From Vulcanimicrobiota bacterium (GTDB lineage: Bacteria; Vulcanimicrobiota; Vulcanimicrobiia; Vulcanimicrobiales; Vulcanimicrobiaceae): a stretch of 45,949 nt of DNA. Positions 13,260 through 21,383 of the stretch are shown piece after piece. A program made the position numbers and the translations under genes. The stretch lies in the NCBI GenBank assembly GCA_019235995.1, contig JAFAJV010000050.1, positions 1 through 45,949 on the forward strand, read 5' to 3'. How positions within the stretch are numbered: the first letter of the stretch is position 1; every line of letters starts with the position of its first letter. A model generated the notes under the pieces. That model saw only the letters and a program-made list of their open reading frames with translations, did no database searches and was not told the DNA's origin.

Positions 13260-13769
13260 ATGCCGCCCGCACCGGTGCGCGTCCTCGGGATCGATCCCGC
13301 GCTGCGCACGACGGGATACGGCGTGATCGAGCGCCGCGACGGCCGTGTCTCGTTGGTCGAGGCCGGCGTCGTCGTTCCACGCTCGGCCGGCACGCTGGAG
13401 CAGCGCCTATGCGAGCTGCACGCCGGCATCGCCGAGGTCATCGCGGCGACCTCGCCGTCGCTCGTCGTCATCGAAGAGCTCTATTCTACGTACAAGAATC
13501 CACGCTCGGCGCTGCTGATGGGACACGCCCGTGGCGTGCTGTGCCTGGCGAGCGCGCAGGCCGGCGTCGCGGTGCACACGCTGGGGCACGCGCGAGTCAA
13601 ACGCGCACTGGTCGGCTCCGGCAGCGCGCGCAAGGAACAAGTCAGCGCAATGGTCGCGCGGCTGCTCAGCCTGCGGCGGCCGCCCAAACCGCATGACGTG
13701 TCCGACGCGCTCGCGCTCGCGCTCGCGTTCCTCAACGTCCTCGAGCGCCCCGCGTTACATGTTCGCTAG
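13260..13769 (+). CDS. ruvC: Crossover junction endodeoxyribonuclease RuvC
   Basis: A 169-residue Holliday-junction resolvase. The RNase H-like fold is seen from VLGIDPALRTTGYG (Asp12), VVIEELYSTYKNPRSA (Glu72) and the C-terminal PHDVSDALALALAF (Asp146, Asp149), which supply the four acidic residues of the active site. It starts with ATG 2 bp after the kinase stop and overlaps ruvA by 11 bp. RuvC cuts junctions moved by RuvAB, and all three genes follow in order here. Confidence 0.96.
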   Translation: MPPAPVRVLGIDPALRTTGYGVIERRDGRVSLVEAGVVVPRSAGTLEQRLCELHAGIAEVIAATSPSLVVIEELYSTYKNPRSALLMGHARGVLCLASAQAGVAVHTLGHARVKRALVGSGSARKEQVSAMVARLLSLRRPPKPHDVSDALALALAFLNVLERPALHVR

Positions 13770-14385
13770 GATCACCGGCTCGCTGATCGAGCGCACCGTC
13801 GACGCCGCGATCGTCGAGGCGGGCAGCCTCGGATACGAGATCGTGCTGCCGCCGTGCATCGCCGAGAAAATTCCCACGACCCCGGGCGCGAACGTCTCGC
13901 TCGAAATCTACTCCGTCGTCAATCTCGACGGCAACAGCGGGCGCTTCACCTACTACGGATTCACGAACTCGATCGAGCGCGAGTTCTTCGAGGCGCTGAT
14001 CACCGTCGCGTCGATCGGCCCGCGTTCGGCGGCGCGAGCGTTCTCCGCACCGATGTCGACCATCGCCGCAGCGATCGACCGCGGCGACTACGCCTTTCTC
14101 AAGAGTCTCCCCGGCATCGGCCAGCAAAAGGCCCGCGACATCGTCGCGAAGCTCCAGGGCAAGGTCGCGAAATTTCTGCTCATCCAGGACGCCCCCGCGC
14201 CGCGCGTCGCCACGATACCCGACTTCGCCGACGAGGCATTGGCGGTGCTCCTGCAGCTGGGCTACAAGCGCGGCGAAGCGGAGGCGATGATTCGCGAGAC
14301 GCTCGATGCGAGCCCGGCCACCGACGACGCCGAAAGGCTCCTCGCAGAGATATACCGGCGCAAAGCGGCGAAGGAGCCGGCGTGA
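13759..14385 (+). CDS. ruvA: Holliday junction branch migration protein RuvA
   Basis: A 208-residue DNA-junction-binding subunit of the RuvAB branch-migration motor. The N-terminal OB-fold begins MFARITGSLIER. The helix-hairpin-helix region is seen in ITVASIGPRSA and LKSLPGIGQQKARDIV. The C-terminal domain that contacts RuvB (ADEALAVLLQLGYKRGEAE) is intact. The ATG at 13759 lies in the end of ruvC. The stop overlaps ruvB's GTG by 4 bp. Confidence 0.96.
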   Translation: MFARITGSLIERTVDAAIVEAGSLGYEIVLPPCIAEKIPTTPGANVSLEIYSVVNLDGNSGRFTYYGFTNSIEREFFEALITVASIGPRSAARAFSAPMSTIAAAIDRGDYAFLKSLPGIGQQKARDIVAKLQGKVAKFLLIQDAPAPRVATIPDFADEALAVLLQLGYKRGEAEAMIRETLDASPATDDAERLLAEIYRRKAAKEPA

Positions 14386-15467
14386 GCGAGCCCGAGGCGC
14401 GCAAACGGCTGCTGGGCCCCGCGGATGCGGACGAGAGTCCGCAGCGAAGCGACGACCGCATCGTCGATCCGCACGACGTCATGGAGGACGAGCTCTACGG
14501 CGCGAGCCTGCGTCCGCGCTCGTTCGACGAGTACGTCGGCCAGGAACGCATCGTCGAGAACCTACGAATCTCGATCGACGCCGCCAAGCGGCGCAGCGAG
14601 CCCCTGGAGCACGTGCTGTTCTACGGACCCCCAGGCCTCGGCAAGACCACGCTCGCGGGTCTCATCGCGCGCGAGCTCGGAGCAAACTTTCGGCCGACCA
14701 GCGGCCCCACGCTGGAGAAGCCGAAGGACCTCGTCGGCATCCTCACGTCGCTGGAAGAGGGCGACGTGTTCTTCGTCGACGAGATTCATCGGCTCGGGCG
14801 CGTCGTCGAGGAGTTCCTGTATCCCGCGATGGAGGAGTTTCAGATCGACTTCGTCGTGGACCGCGGCGCCTATGCCAAGACGCTGAAGCTTCCGCTGCGG
14901 CGGTTCACCCTCGTCGGCGCGACGACGCGCGCCGGCATGCTCACGGCGCCGCTGCGCGAGCGTTTCGGCATCGTCCAGCATCTCGACTATTATCCGCCGG
15001 CGGAGCTCGAGCGCATCGTGCGGCGCTCGGCAAACGTCCTCGGCGTGCCGATCGATGGCGATGCGGCGCATACGATCGCGGCGCGCAGCCGCGGGACGCC
15101 GCGCGTGGCCAATCGCCTGCTCCGGCGCGTGCGCGACTTCGCCGAGGTCCGGTCGGATGGACGCATCACCGAGCCGATTGCGTGCGAGGCGCTCGAGCGC
15201 GAGGGCGTCGACGAGGCCGGCCTGGATCGTCTCGACCGCGCGTTCCTGCGCACGATCGTCGAGCAGTACCGCGGCGGCCCCGCGGGAATCGCCGCGATCG
15301 CCGCGACGCTCACCGAAGACGCCGAGACGCTGGAAGACGTCGTGGAACCGTATCTGCTCAAGGAAGGCTTCGTGACGCGCACCGCCAGCGGACGGCGAGC
15401 GACCGCCGCGGCGTACCGCCATCTCGGCGTCGCGGCCGGCGCACACGCGCAGGAACGCCTCTTGTGA
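14382..15467 (+). CDS. ruvB: Holliday junction DNA helicase RuvB
   Basis: A 361-residue AAA+ motor that drives branch migration with RuvA. Landmarks are LRPRSFDEYVGQE, Walker A GPPGLGKTTLA, GPTLEKPKDLVGIL, Walker B VFFVDEIHRL, sensor region VGATTRAGML and the C-terminal winged helix with GGPAGIAAIAATL. An N-terminal extension of about 40 residues precedes the conserved core and is acidic. The start is GTG at 14382 (GTGA with ruvA), and the stop overlaps the next GTG. Confidence 0.97.
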   Translation: MSEPEARKRLLGPADADESPQRSDDRIVDPHDVMEDELYGASLRPRSFDEYVGQERIVENLRISIDAAKRRSEPLEHVLFYGPPGLGKTTLAGLIARELGANFRPTSGPTLEKPKDLVGILTSLEEGDVFFVDEIHRLGRVVEEFLYPAMEEFQIDFVVDRGAYAKTLKLPLRRFTLVGATTRAGMLTAPLRERFGIVQHLDYYPPAELERIVRRSANVLGVPIDGDAAHTIAARSRGTPRVANRLLRRVRDFAEVRSDGRITEPIACEALEREGVDEAGLDRLDRAFLRTIVEQYRGGPAGIAAIAATLTEDAETLEDVVEPYLLKEGFVTRTASGRRATAAAYRHLGVAAGAHAQERLL

Positions 15468-16798
15468 AGCGTTCCTCAAGCGCCCTGGTCGCGACGGCGA
15501 CGCTGATCGGGACGTCGATCGAATGGTACGACTTCTACATCTACGGCTTCGCCGCCGCGCTCATTTTCCCGACGCTATTCTTCCCCAAATCCAGTCCGTT
15601 CGTCGGTCAGCTGGCGGCCTACGCCGTCTTCGGCGTAGGATTTCTTGCGCGACCGCTGGGCGGGATCGTGTTCGGTCATTTCGGCGATCGGCTCGGCCGC
15701 AAGTCGATGCTGGTCGTCACGCTGACAATCATGGGCGCGGCGACGACTCTCGTTGGATTGCTACCGACCTACGCCCGCATCGGCATATGGGCGCCGGTGC
15801 TGCTCGTCGCGTTGCGGCTCTGTCAGGGAATCGCGGTCGGAGGCGAATGGGGCGGCGCCGTGCTGATGGCGGCGGAGCACGCGCACTCGCGGCTGAAAGG
15901 CCTCGTTGCGAGCTTCCCGCAGATGGGCGTCCCGGTGGGATTGATTCTCGCGAGCCTGATCTTCGCAGCGGTCGCAGGCCGTTCGTTCGTAAGCGGCAAT
16001 GCGAGCGCGGCATTTCTCAACTTCGGATGGCGAATCCCGTTCCTCCTCAGTGCCATCCTCGTTGTTATTGGCCTCATCGTTCGTCTCAGCGTCGCCGAAA
16101 CGCCCGCGTTCGAGCGTCTTAAAAGGCGCGAGGAGCTCGTGTCGGCGCCCGTGCATTCGGTGCTCTCCGAAAACTTGAGAGCCGTGTTGCTGGCCGGAGG
16201 CGCGTTCTTCGTCATCAATGGCGGCTTCTATCTGATTACCACGCAGCTCATCAGCTACGGTGCGGGACCCCACTCGGTTCTGAAGCTGGATCCAAGGGTC
16301 TTCTTCACCGCGAACGTCGTGGGGAGCTGCGTGGCGATGGTGAGCACGCCGCTTGCGGGATGGATATCGGATCGCATCGGCCGGCGACCTATTTACCTGG
16401 CGGCGATCGCAGCCATCATCGTCTTCGCCTTCCCGATCTACGCGCTCGTCGACACGAAGGACCCGCGCTCGATCGTCCTTGCCGTCAGCCTCTGGGAGCT
16501 CGCGGGCGGGGCTGCGTACGGACCGCTGGCCGCGATGCTCAGCGAGATGTTTCCGCCGCACGTACGCTACAGCGGCGTGTCGATCGGGTATCAAGGTGCC
16601 GCGATTTTTGCCGGCGGCCTCGCTCCGTTTGTGGCGACGCTGCTACTGCATTGGTCGGGCGGTGCGTCTTGGGTGCTTGCAGTTTACCTCACGGTGATGG
16701 CCGCCATATCATTGCTCTCGATCTACCTCATCCCCGAAACGAGCGGCGTCGACCTCAACGAGTCGCACCGCCTGCCGCCGGTCGAGTACGCTCGGTAG
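15464..16798 (+). CDS. MFS transporter, metabolite:H+ symporter (MHS) family
   Basis: A 444-residue, 12-helix major facilitator transporter. The opening TLIGTSIEWYDFYIYGFAA, then PLGGIVFGHFGDRLGRKS between helices 2 and 3, GIAVGGEWGGAVLMAAEH and VAETPAFERL are the signatures of the MHS group that includes shikimate, proline/betaine and alpha-ketoglutarate proton symporters. The substrate cannot be told from sequence. The start is GTG at 15464, overlapping the ruvB stop by 4 bp. The shared operon with ruvB is probably incidental. Confidence 0.9.
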   Translation: MKRSSSALVATATLIGTSIEWYDFYIYGFAAALIFPTLFFPKSSPFVGQLAAYAVFGVGFLARPLGGIVFGHFGDRLGRKSMLVVTLTIMGAATTLVGLLPTYARIGIWAPVLLVALRLCQGIAVGGEWGGAVLMAAEHAHSRLKGLVASFPQMGVPVGLILASLIFAAVAGRSFVSGNASAAFLNFGWRIPFLLSAILVVIGLIVRLSVAETPAFERLKRREELVSAPVHSVLSENLRAVLLAGGAFFVINGGFYLITTQLISYGAGPHSVLKLDPRVFFTANVVGSCVAMVSTPLAGWISDRIGRRPIYLAAIAAIIVFAFPIYALVDTKDPRSIVLAVSLWELAGGAAYGPLAAMLSEMFPPHVRYSGVSIGYQGAAIFAGGLAPFVATLLLHWSGGASWVLAVYLTVMAAISLLSIYLIPETSGVDLNESHRLPPVEYAR

Positions 16799-16805
16799 GA
16801 ACGTC

Positions 16806-17798
16806 ATGAGACGCCGCATGTTTCTCGTGCTCGGCGCCGCGCCGCTGTTCGTCGCGCGCGCCGCACGCGCGCAGAGCGACGCCGACCCGTCGAGCTGGTC
16901 GCGCAAGCCGGCCCTGCGCGTGCTGCTCGGCAGCGGCGCGGCGACCGCGGTGGGAGGCGACCTGTTCACGTTCGCCGGACGGCCCTATCGCGGCACGTTC
17001 ACGCGCCTCGATGACGGACGCATCGTCAATCTCGTCGATCTCGAAGAGTACCTCTACAGCGTCGTTTCCCGCGAGATGTCCGCGCGCTGGCCGATTGCGG
17101 CGCTCGAAGTCCAGTCCATCTGCGCGCGCACTTACGTGCTGCAACGCAGCGATCCGCGGCGGGAGTACGACCTCATCCCCTCCGAGCTCGATCAGCGCTA
17201 CGATGGCGTGGCGGGTGAGACGCCGGGCGGAACCGCGGCGGTGGACGCGACCACGGGGCAGGTGCTGAAATACGGCGACGCGTTTGCCACGATCGCCTAT
17301 TCCTCGTGCTGCGGCGGGCATACCGAAGCGTCGTCGGACGCCTGGGGCGCCGCGCCGATCCCATATCTCGAGGGAGTCGTCTGCACGTGGTGCTCGGCAT
17401 CGCCCAACTACCGCTGGTCGACGGCGCTGCCGCTCGAGCAGATCGCGGGACGGCTTTCGACGTACCTCGGGCCGATCGGCACGTTGCAGGACCTGCGCGT
17501 CACGCAGCGCGACCCGAGCGGCAGAGCGCGCGGCTTCGAGCTCGTCGGCGACGGCGGCAGCGCGGTCGTGTCCGGCGCAGTATTCCGCCGAGCGGTCGGC
17601 TCGCGCGTGCTGCCGAGCTTACTGATCGAGCGCCTCGAACGCGACGGCGGCGCGGGACAGGTGTCGGTCGACGGGGGCGGCTTGGGTCACGGCGTCGGTC
17701 TCTGTCAGTGGGGAGCTCGCGGCATGGCACTCGCCGGACGCCAGCCGGCCGAGATCCTGCCTTCCTACTTTCCCGGAGCGGTCCTCGCCCATCTTTAG
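16806..17798 (+). CDS. SpoIID/LytB-domain secreted protein
   Basis: A 330-residue exported protein with a signal peptide ending near ARAARAQS (about residue 23). The SpoIID domain shows VDLEEYLYSVVSREM followed by WPIAALEVQSICARTYVL; the glutamate of SREM (Glu90) matches the catalytic Glu of SpoIID lytic transglycosylases. Later motifs are SSCCGGHTE and GHGVGLCQWGARGMA. In spore formers SpoIID acts in engulfment, but many non-sporulating bacteria carry related wall-cutting enzymes. ATG at 16806 has AGGAA a few bases upstream. Confidence 0.9.
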   Translation: MRRRMFLVLGAAPLFVARAARAQSDADPSSWSRKPALRVLLGSGAATAVGGDLFTFAGRPYRGTFTRLDDGRIVNLVDLEEYLYSVVSREMSARWPIAALEVQSICARTYVLQRSDPRREYDLIPSELDQRYDGVAGETPGGTAAVDATTGQVLKYGDAFATIAYSSCCGGHTEASSDAWGAAPIPYLEGVVCTWCSASPNYRWSTALPLEQIAGRLSTYLGPIGTLQDLRVTQRDPSGRARGFELVGDGGSAVVSGAVFRRAVGSRVLPSLLIERLERDGGAGQVSVDGGGLGHGVGLCQWGARGMALAGRQPAEILPSYFPGAVLAHL

Positions 17799-17802
17799 CG
17801 TC

Positions 17803-18849
17803 CTGCGCTCTACGGCGGCATACGACTACGAGCTGCCCGAAGAGCTGATCGCGCAAAGCCCGGCGCCGCGCCGTGACGGCAGCCGGCTGATGGTGGTCGA
17901 CGCCGACACGATCGAGCACTTCCGTTTCGCGGATCTCACGCGGCTGCTGCGTCCGGACGACGTTTTGGTGCTCAACGAGACGCGAGTCATCGCCGCGCGG
18001 CTGCTCGGCCGGCGCCCCGGGGGCGGAGGCGCCGAGCTGCTGCTGCTCCACCCGGTCGGCGCGTTGCGTTACGACCCCAGCGCGCTGCGCTGGGTCGCCC
18101 TCGCTCGGCCGGCCCGGCGGTTGCGCGCGGGCGATCGCGTGAGCTTCGGCGCCCTGGGCGACGCGATCGTTTGCGCCGAGCTCGACGACGGAATGCGCGA
18201 GATCGAGCTGCGCATCACGCTGGCGCTCGAGGCGTTTCTCGCCGAGGCGGGGCGCATGCCGCTGCCGCCCTACATCCACAACCAATCGCGCGAGGCGCAG
18301 GAACGCTATCAGACCGTGTTCGCGCGGGTACCGGGAAGCGTCGCGGCGCCGACGGCTTCACTGCACTTCACGCCGGATCTGCTGCGCGAGCTGGGGCGGC
18401 GCGTCGAGATCGTGCGGCTCTCGCTCGACGTCGGTCCCGGCACGTTCCGCCCCGTCACAACGGAGGCCGTGGAAGAGCATGTGATGCACGCCGAGGCGTA
18501 CGCGATCCCGCAATCCGCCGCGGACGCGCTCGAGCGGGCCCGACGGGAGAGCCGCCGCATCGTCGCGTGCGGGACGACCGTGGTCCGCGCGCTCGAGGGC
18601 AACGTCCATGCGTACGGCCGAGTCACACCGGGCGAGCACGTCACCGATCTGTTCATCACTCCAGGATTCCGCTTCCGAGTCGTCGACGCGATGATCACCA
18701 ACTTCCATCTGCCGCGCTCGACGCTGCTCATGCTCGTGAGCGCGTTCGGCGGCTTCGAGCGCATCCGCGGCGCGTACGCGCAAGCCATCGCGCGGCGCTA
18801 TCGCTTCTACTCCTTCGGAGACGCGATGCTGATTGCGAAGCGGGCATGA
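17803..18849 (+). CDS. queA: S-adenosylmethionine:tRNA ribosyltransferase-isomerase (CTG start)
   Basis: QueA transfers and isomerises the ribosyl part of S-adenosylmethionine onto 7-aminomethyl-7-deazaguanine in tRNA, the penultimate queuosine step. Conserved segments include YELPEELIAQSP near the N-terminus, LNETRVIAARL, MPLPPYI, GSVAAPTASLHFT and FHLPRSTLLMLVSAF. The conserved N-terminus lies upstream of the first in-frame ATG (17890). No ATG, GTG or TTG occurs in frame upstream for over 100 bases. CTG at 17803 gives (M)RSTAAYDYELPE, closely matching the MR....ELPE start of E. coli QueA and a 348-residue length, so I call CTG. It lies 4 bp after the spoIID-like stop. Confidence 0.9.
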   Translation: MRSTAAYDYELPEELIAQSPAPRRDGSRLMVVDADTIEHFRFADLTRLLRPDDVLVLNETRVIAARLLGRRPGGGGAELLLLHPVGALRYDPSALRWVALARPARRLRAGDRVSFGALGDAIVCAELDDGMREIELRITLALEAFLAEAGRMPLPPYIHNQSREAQERYQTVFARVPGSVAAPTASLHFTPDLLRELGRRVEIVRLSLDVGPGTFRPVTTEAVEEHVMHAEAYAIPQSAADALERARRESRRIVACGTTVVRALEGNVHAYGRVTPGEHVTDLFITPGFRFRVVDAMITNFHLPRSTLLMLVSAFGGFERIRGAYAQAIARRYRFYSFGDAMLIAKRA

Positions 18850-19829
18850 GAATCGTCACCTTCGATGCGCCCGGCCCACCCGACGTGCTGCGAATCGCCG
18901 ACGCCGACCCTCCGGCGCTCGGGCCGGACGACGTCCTGATTGCCGTCGAGGCGGCGGGCGTCACGCACGCCGACGTCATGCAGCGGGAGGGACGCTATCC
19001 CCCGCCGCCGGGCGCGAGCGCGATCCTCGGGCTCGAAGTCGCCGGCTCGGTCGCGCGCGTCGGGGAGCGCGCGACGCAGTGGCGCGCCGGCGACATGGTC
19101 TGCGCGCTGACCAACGGCGGCGGTTACGCCGAGTGCGTGGCGGTGCCGCAGGGCCAAGTCTTGCCGGTGCCTTCGGGCTGGAGCGCGATCGAGGCCGCAA
19201 CGCTGCCGGAGAACGCCTTCACGGTCTACGACAATCTGATCACGCGAGCGCGCCTGACCCGCGGAGAGATGGCGCTCGTCCACGGCGGCACGAGCGGCAT
19301 CGGCAGCACGGCCATCATGTTCGCGCGGGCGCTCGAAGCGACGGTCATCGCGACCGCCGGGAGCCCCGAGAAGTGCGCGGCCTGCGTGAGACTCGGTGCG
19401 GCGCACGCAATCGACTATCGCACGCACGACTTCGTGATGGAGACGCTGCGCCTGACGGACGGCCGCGGCGTGGACGTCGTCCTCGACATCGTCGGCGGCG
19501 ACTACGTCGCGCGCGACCTCGAATGCCTGGCGACCGACGGCCGCATCGCGTGCGTGGCGACGCAGCGCGGCCGAACGGTCCAGCTCGATCTCGGCCGGCT
19601 CCTCGCCAAGCGCGCGACGATTCTCGGCTCGAGCCTCCGGCCGCGCAGTGCCGAGGAGAAGGCCGCCATCGCGCGCGCGCTGCGCGCGGCGATCTGGCCG
19701 CTGCTGCCCAGGCGCGACCCGATCGTGCCGGTTGTGGACTTGGTCTATTCTTTCGAACGGGCCGCCGAGGCGCACGCGCGCCTCGAAGCGAGCGCGCATA
19801 TCGGCAAGATCGTGCTGACCCCGCGCTAG
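18846..19829 (+). CDS. Quinone oxidoreductase-like zinc-independent dehydrogenase
   Basis: A 327-residue medium-chain dehydrogenase/reductase of the NADPH:quinone oxidoreductase type. The catalytic N-terminal domain includes AAGVTHADVMQREGRYP, and the Rossmann domain has GGTSGIGSTAI (nucleotide loop) and GRGVDVVLDIVGG. Zinc-site cysteines of alcohol dehydrogenases are absent, as expected for this group. The substrate is unknown. ATG at 18846 overlaps the queA stop (ATGA). Its TAG stop overlaps the stop of the convergent minus-strand gene. Confidence 0.9.
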   Translation: MRIVTFDAPGPPDVLRIADADPPALGPDDVLIAVEAAGVTHADVMQREGRYPPPPGASAILGLEVAGSVARVGERATQWRAGDMVCALTNGGGYAECVAVPQGQVLPVPSGWSAIEAATLPENAFTVYDNLITRARLTRGEMALVHGGTSGIGSTAIMFARALEATVIATAGSPEKCAACVRLGAAHAIDYRTHDFVMETLRLTDGRGVDVVLDIVGGDYVARDLECLATDGRIACVATQRGRTVQLDLGRLLAKRATILGSSLRPRSAEEKAAIARALRAAIWPLLPRRDPIVPVVDLVYSFERAAEAHARLEASAHIGKIVLTPR

Positions 19830-20344
19830 TGGTAGATACCCTGACTGACTGACGTGAAGCCCGTGGCCATGAAGAACAGCATCGGGATCGATAGCATCGT
19901 GTTGACGCGCGACGCCAAGAACGCCGGCCGGCGCGCCTTCGCCTTCTCCTCGTCGGTCGCGGGCACGATGCCCAGCAGCTTCTTTTGATTCGGCCAGATG
20001 ACGAGCCAAACGTTGAGGAGCATGATCGTTCCGAGCCACGCGCCGATCCCGATCGGAGCCATCGCGCCGTGCAGCAGGAACGCGGCGACGAACCCGTTCT
20101 CGCCGGCTCCGCGGTAGTTCCCTAGCAGCGCGGCACCGAAGATCCACGTGACGATCGCGCCCCAGCGGAAGTACGCCAGCGCGCGGGGCATGATGTACTT
20201 GGAGATCGGCCCTGCCTCGCCGGCCGCCGTCGCCTCTTTGACGGCCGCGGCGTTCACGAAGTTGAAGAAGTAGAGCAGGCCGATCCACATGATGCCGGCG
20301 AGGATGTGGAACCAGCGGAAGATGAAGTCGAGATTGATCGACAT
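19826..20344 (-). CDS. PuuD-like (urate oxidase N-terminal type) membrane protein
   Basis: A 172-residue integral membrane protein with about four helices. It opens FIFRWFHILAGIMWIGLLYF and carries LNVWLVIWPNQKK near residues 110-125. Both are typical of the membrane domain of PuuD urate hydroxylases and related DUF989-like proteins. The C-terminal cytochrome c domain of full PuuD is absent, so a urate role is not assured; a haem-binding membrane subunit is also possible. It starts 1 bp after the stop of a 38-residue membrane peptide gene, with which it probably forms an operon. It is divergent from superoxide dismutase. Confidence 0.78.
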   Translation of the reverse strand: MSINLDFIFRWFHILAGIMWIGLLYFFNFVNAAAVKEATAAGEAGPISKYIMPRALAYFRWGAIVTWIFGAALLGNYRGAGENGFVAAFLLHGAMAPIGIGAWLGTIMLLNVWLVIWPNQKKLLGIVPATDEEKAKARRPAFLASRVNTMLSIPMLFFMATGFTSVSQGIYH

Positions 20345-20345
20345 C

Positions 20346-20462
20346 TTACGCTCCCGCCCCGAGCGCGCTCGACACGATCCAGCGCGCGACGACCCACAGG
20401 ATCGCCGTCAGAACGAAGCCGCAGATGACGGTCCCCCAAAGTGAATCCAGTGGATTCTTCAC
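20346..20462 (-). CDS. 38-residue single-pass membrane peptide
   Basis: On the minus strand a GTG start at 20462 is preceded by a strong ribosome-binding site (GGGAGG, 8 bp upstream). The frame encodes 38 residues beginning VKNPLDSLWG, with one hydrophobic helix (TVICGFVLTAILWVVARWIV) and ending in TAA at 20346. The PuuD-like gene begins 1 bp later, so co-translation is likely. The size, helix and tight pairing suggest a small accessory subunit of that membrane protein. I do not recognise the family. Confidence 0.72.
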   Translation of the reverse strand: MKNPLDSLWGTVICGFVLTAILWVVARWIVSSALGAGA

Positions 20463-20596
20463 GTAAAGACCTCCCTCGCGATCGCGGTGGTTGGCGATAC
20501 ATGTTGCTCGCTTCGGCAGTGTGTCCTTCCGGTCGGCAGCGCCGGCGCTTGGGAACCCGGTTTGGCGCGCGGGGCGCCCGGGTATTCAGAAGAGTT
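20463..20596. promoter_or_regulatory. Divergent control region between membrane operon and sod gene
   Basis: These 134 bp separate the GTG of the minus-strand membrane peptide from the ATG of superoxide dismutase and must hold both promoters. On the minus side the ribosome-binding site GGGAGG is clear. On the plus side AGAAGAG lies 3 bp before the ATG. A GC-rich self-complementary core (GGGCGCCC) sits about 20-30 bp before the sod start. I could not pick convincing -35/-10 hexamers. Confidence 0.45.
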
Positions 20597-21202
20597 ATGA
20601 AAATCTACACGCCGATCAAGACCTACGCTGCGAAGAAGTGGAACCTATCCGGCTTGCAGGGCATCTCCGACGCGACGCTCGAGATGCACTTCGGGCTCTA
20701 CGAAGGCTACGTCAAGAACGTGAACCTGTTGAACGAGCGGCTGAGCGAGCTGCGCTCCGCGGGCAAGGCCGCCGGCAGCGACCCCGCCTATGCCGAGCTC
20801 GTCCGTCGTCTCGGATTCGAGTACAACGGGATGCGGCTTCACGAATACTATTTCGACAACATGGTTCGCGAGCCGCACGAGACCGGCAACGGCCGCCTCT
20901 ACAACGTGCTCGGAGAAAGCTACGGCGGCTTCGACGAGTGGAAGAAGGACTTCATGGCCGTCGGGGGGATGCGCGGCATCGGTTGGGTGATCGCGTACTG
21001 TGACACCACCAACGGGCAGATTACGAATCACTGGATCAGCGATCACGAAAACGGGAACCTCGCCGGCTTCGTGCCGATCGTCGTCATGGACGTTTGGGAA
21101 CACGCCTTCATTAAGGACTACAAGCCCGCAGAAAAAGCTAAATACATCGAGGCCTTCTTTGCCAACCTCGATTGGAAGGCGTGCGAGTCGCGACTGTCCT
21201 AG
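20597..21202 (+). CDS. Superoxide dismutase, Fe/Mn family
   Basis: A 201-residue iron/manganese superoxide dismutase that disproportionates superoxide to oxygen and hydrogen peroxide. All four metal ligands are in place: His31 (EMHFGLYEGYV), His82 (RLHEYYF), Asp165 and His169 (DVWEHAF). No signal peptide is present, so it is cytoplasmic. The SYGGFDEWKKDF segment and GWVIAY support the family. Metal preference is not decided here. ATG at 20597 has AGAAGAG just upstream, and a longer frame from 20441 is only the open 5' region. Confidence 0.95.
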   Translation: MKIYTPIKTYAAKKWNLSGLQGISDATLEMHFGLYEGYVKNVNLLNERLSELRSAGKAAGSDPAYAELVRRLGFEYNGMRLHEYYFDNMVREPHETGNGRLYNVLGESYGGFDEWKKDFMAVGGMRGIGWVIAYCDTTNGQITNHWISDHENGNLAGFVPIVVMDVWEHAFIKDYKPAEKAKYIEAFFANLDWKACESRLS

Positions 21203-21211
21203 ATCGGCTCG

Positions 21212-21382
21212 CTGAACGATAGGAAGCCGAGCGCGCCGACGTATCGCGCAAGCGGCGTGTGAATCCGCCGCGGAGCCACGGATGGCGAGAGCGGCGGAGA
21301 GGCCGAGCGAAGTCGAGCGCCGGATGCGCGAGGCGAGCGGCCGCGGTGCGATATGTCGGCGTCGAGGATTCCTATCGTTCAG
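21212..21382. repeat. Imperfect inverted repeat between convergent genes
   Basis: Two 35-36 bp arms at 21212-21247 and 21348-21382 are inverted copies. They share CTGAACGATAGGAA exactly, then differ over 8-9 bp, then share GCCGAC and TATCGC with one mismatch between them. About 100 bp of GC-rich DNA separates them. It fills the space between convergent sod and rqcH, so it could act as a bidirectional terminator. The long arms and spacing also fit a small palindromic mobile element. No gene is convincingly encoded inside. Confidence 0.6.
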
Positions 21383-21383
21383 A

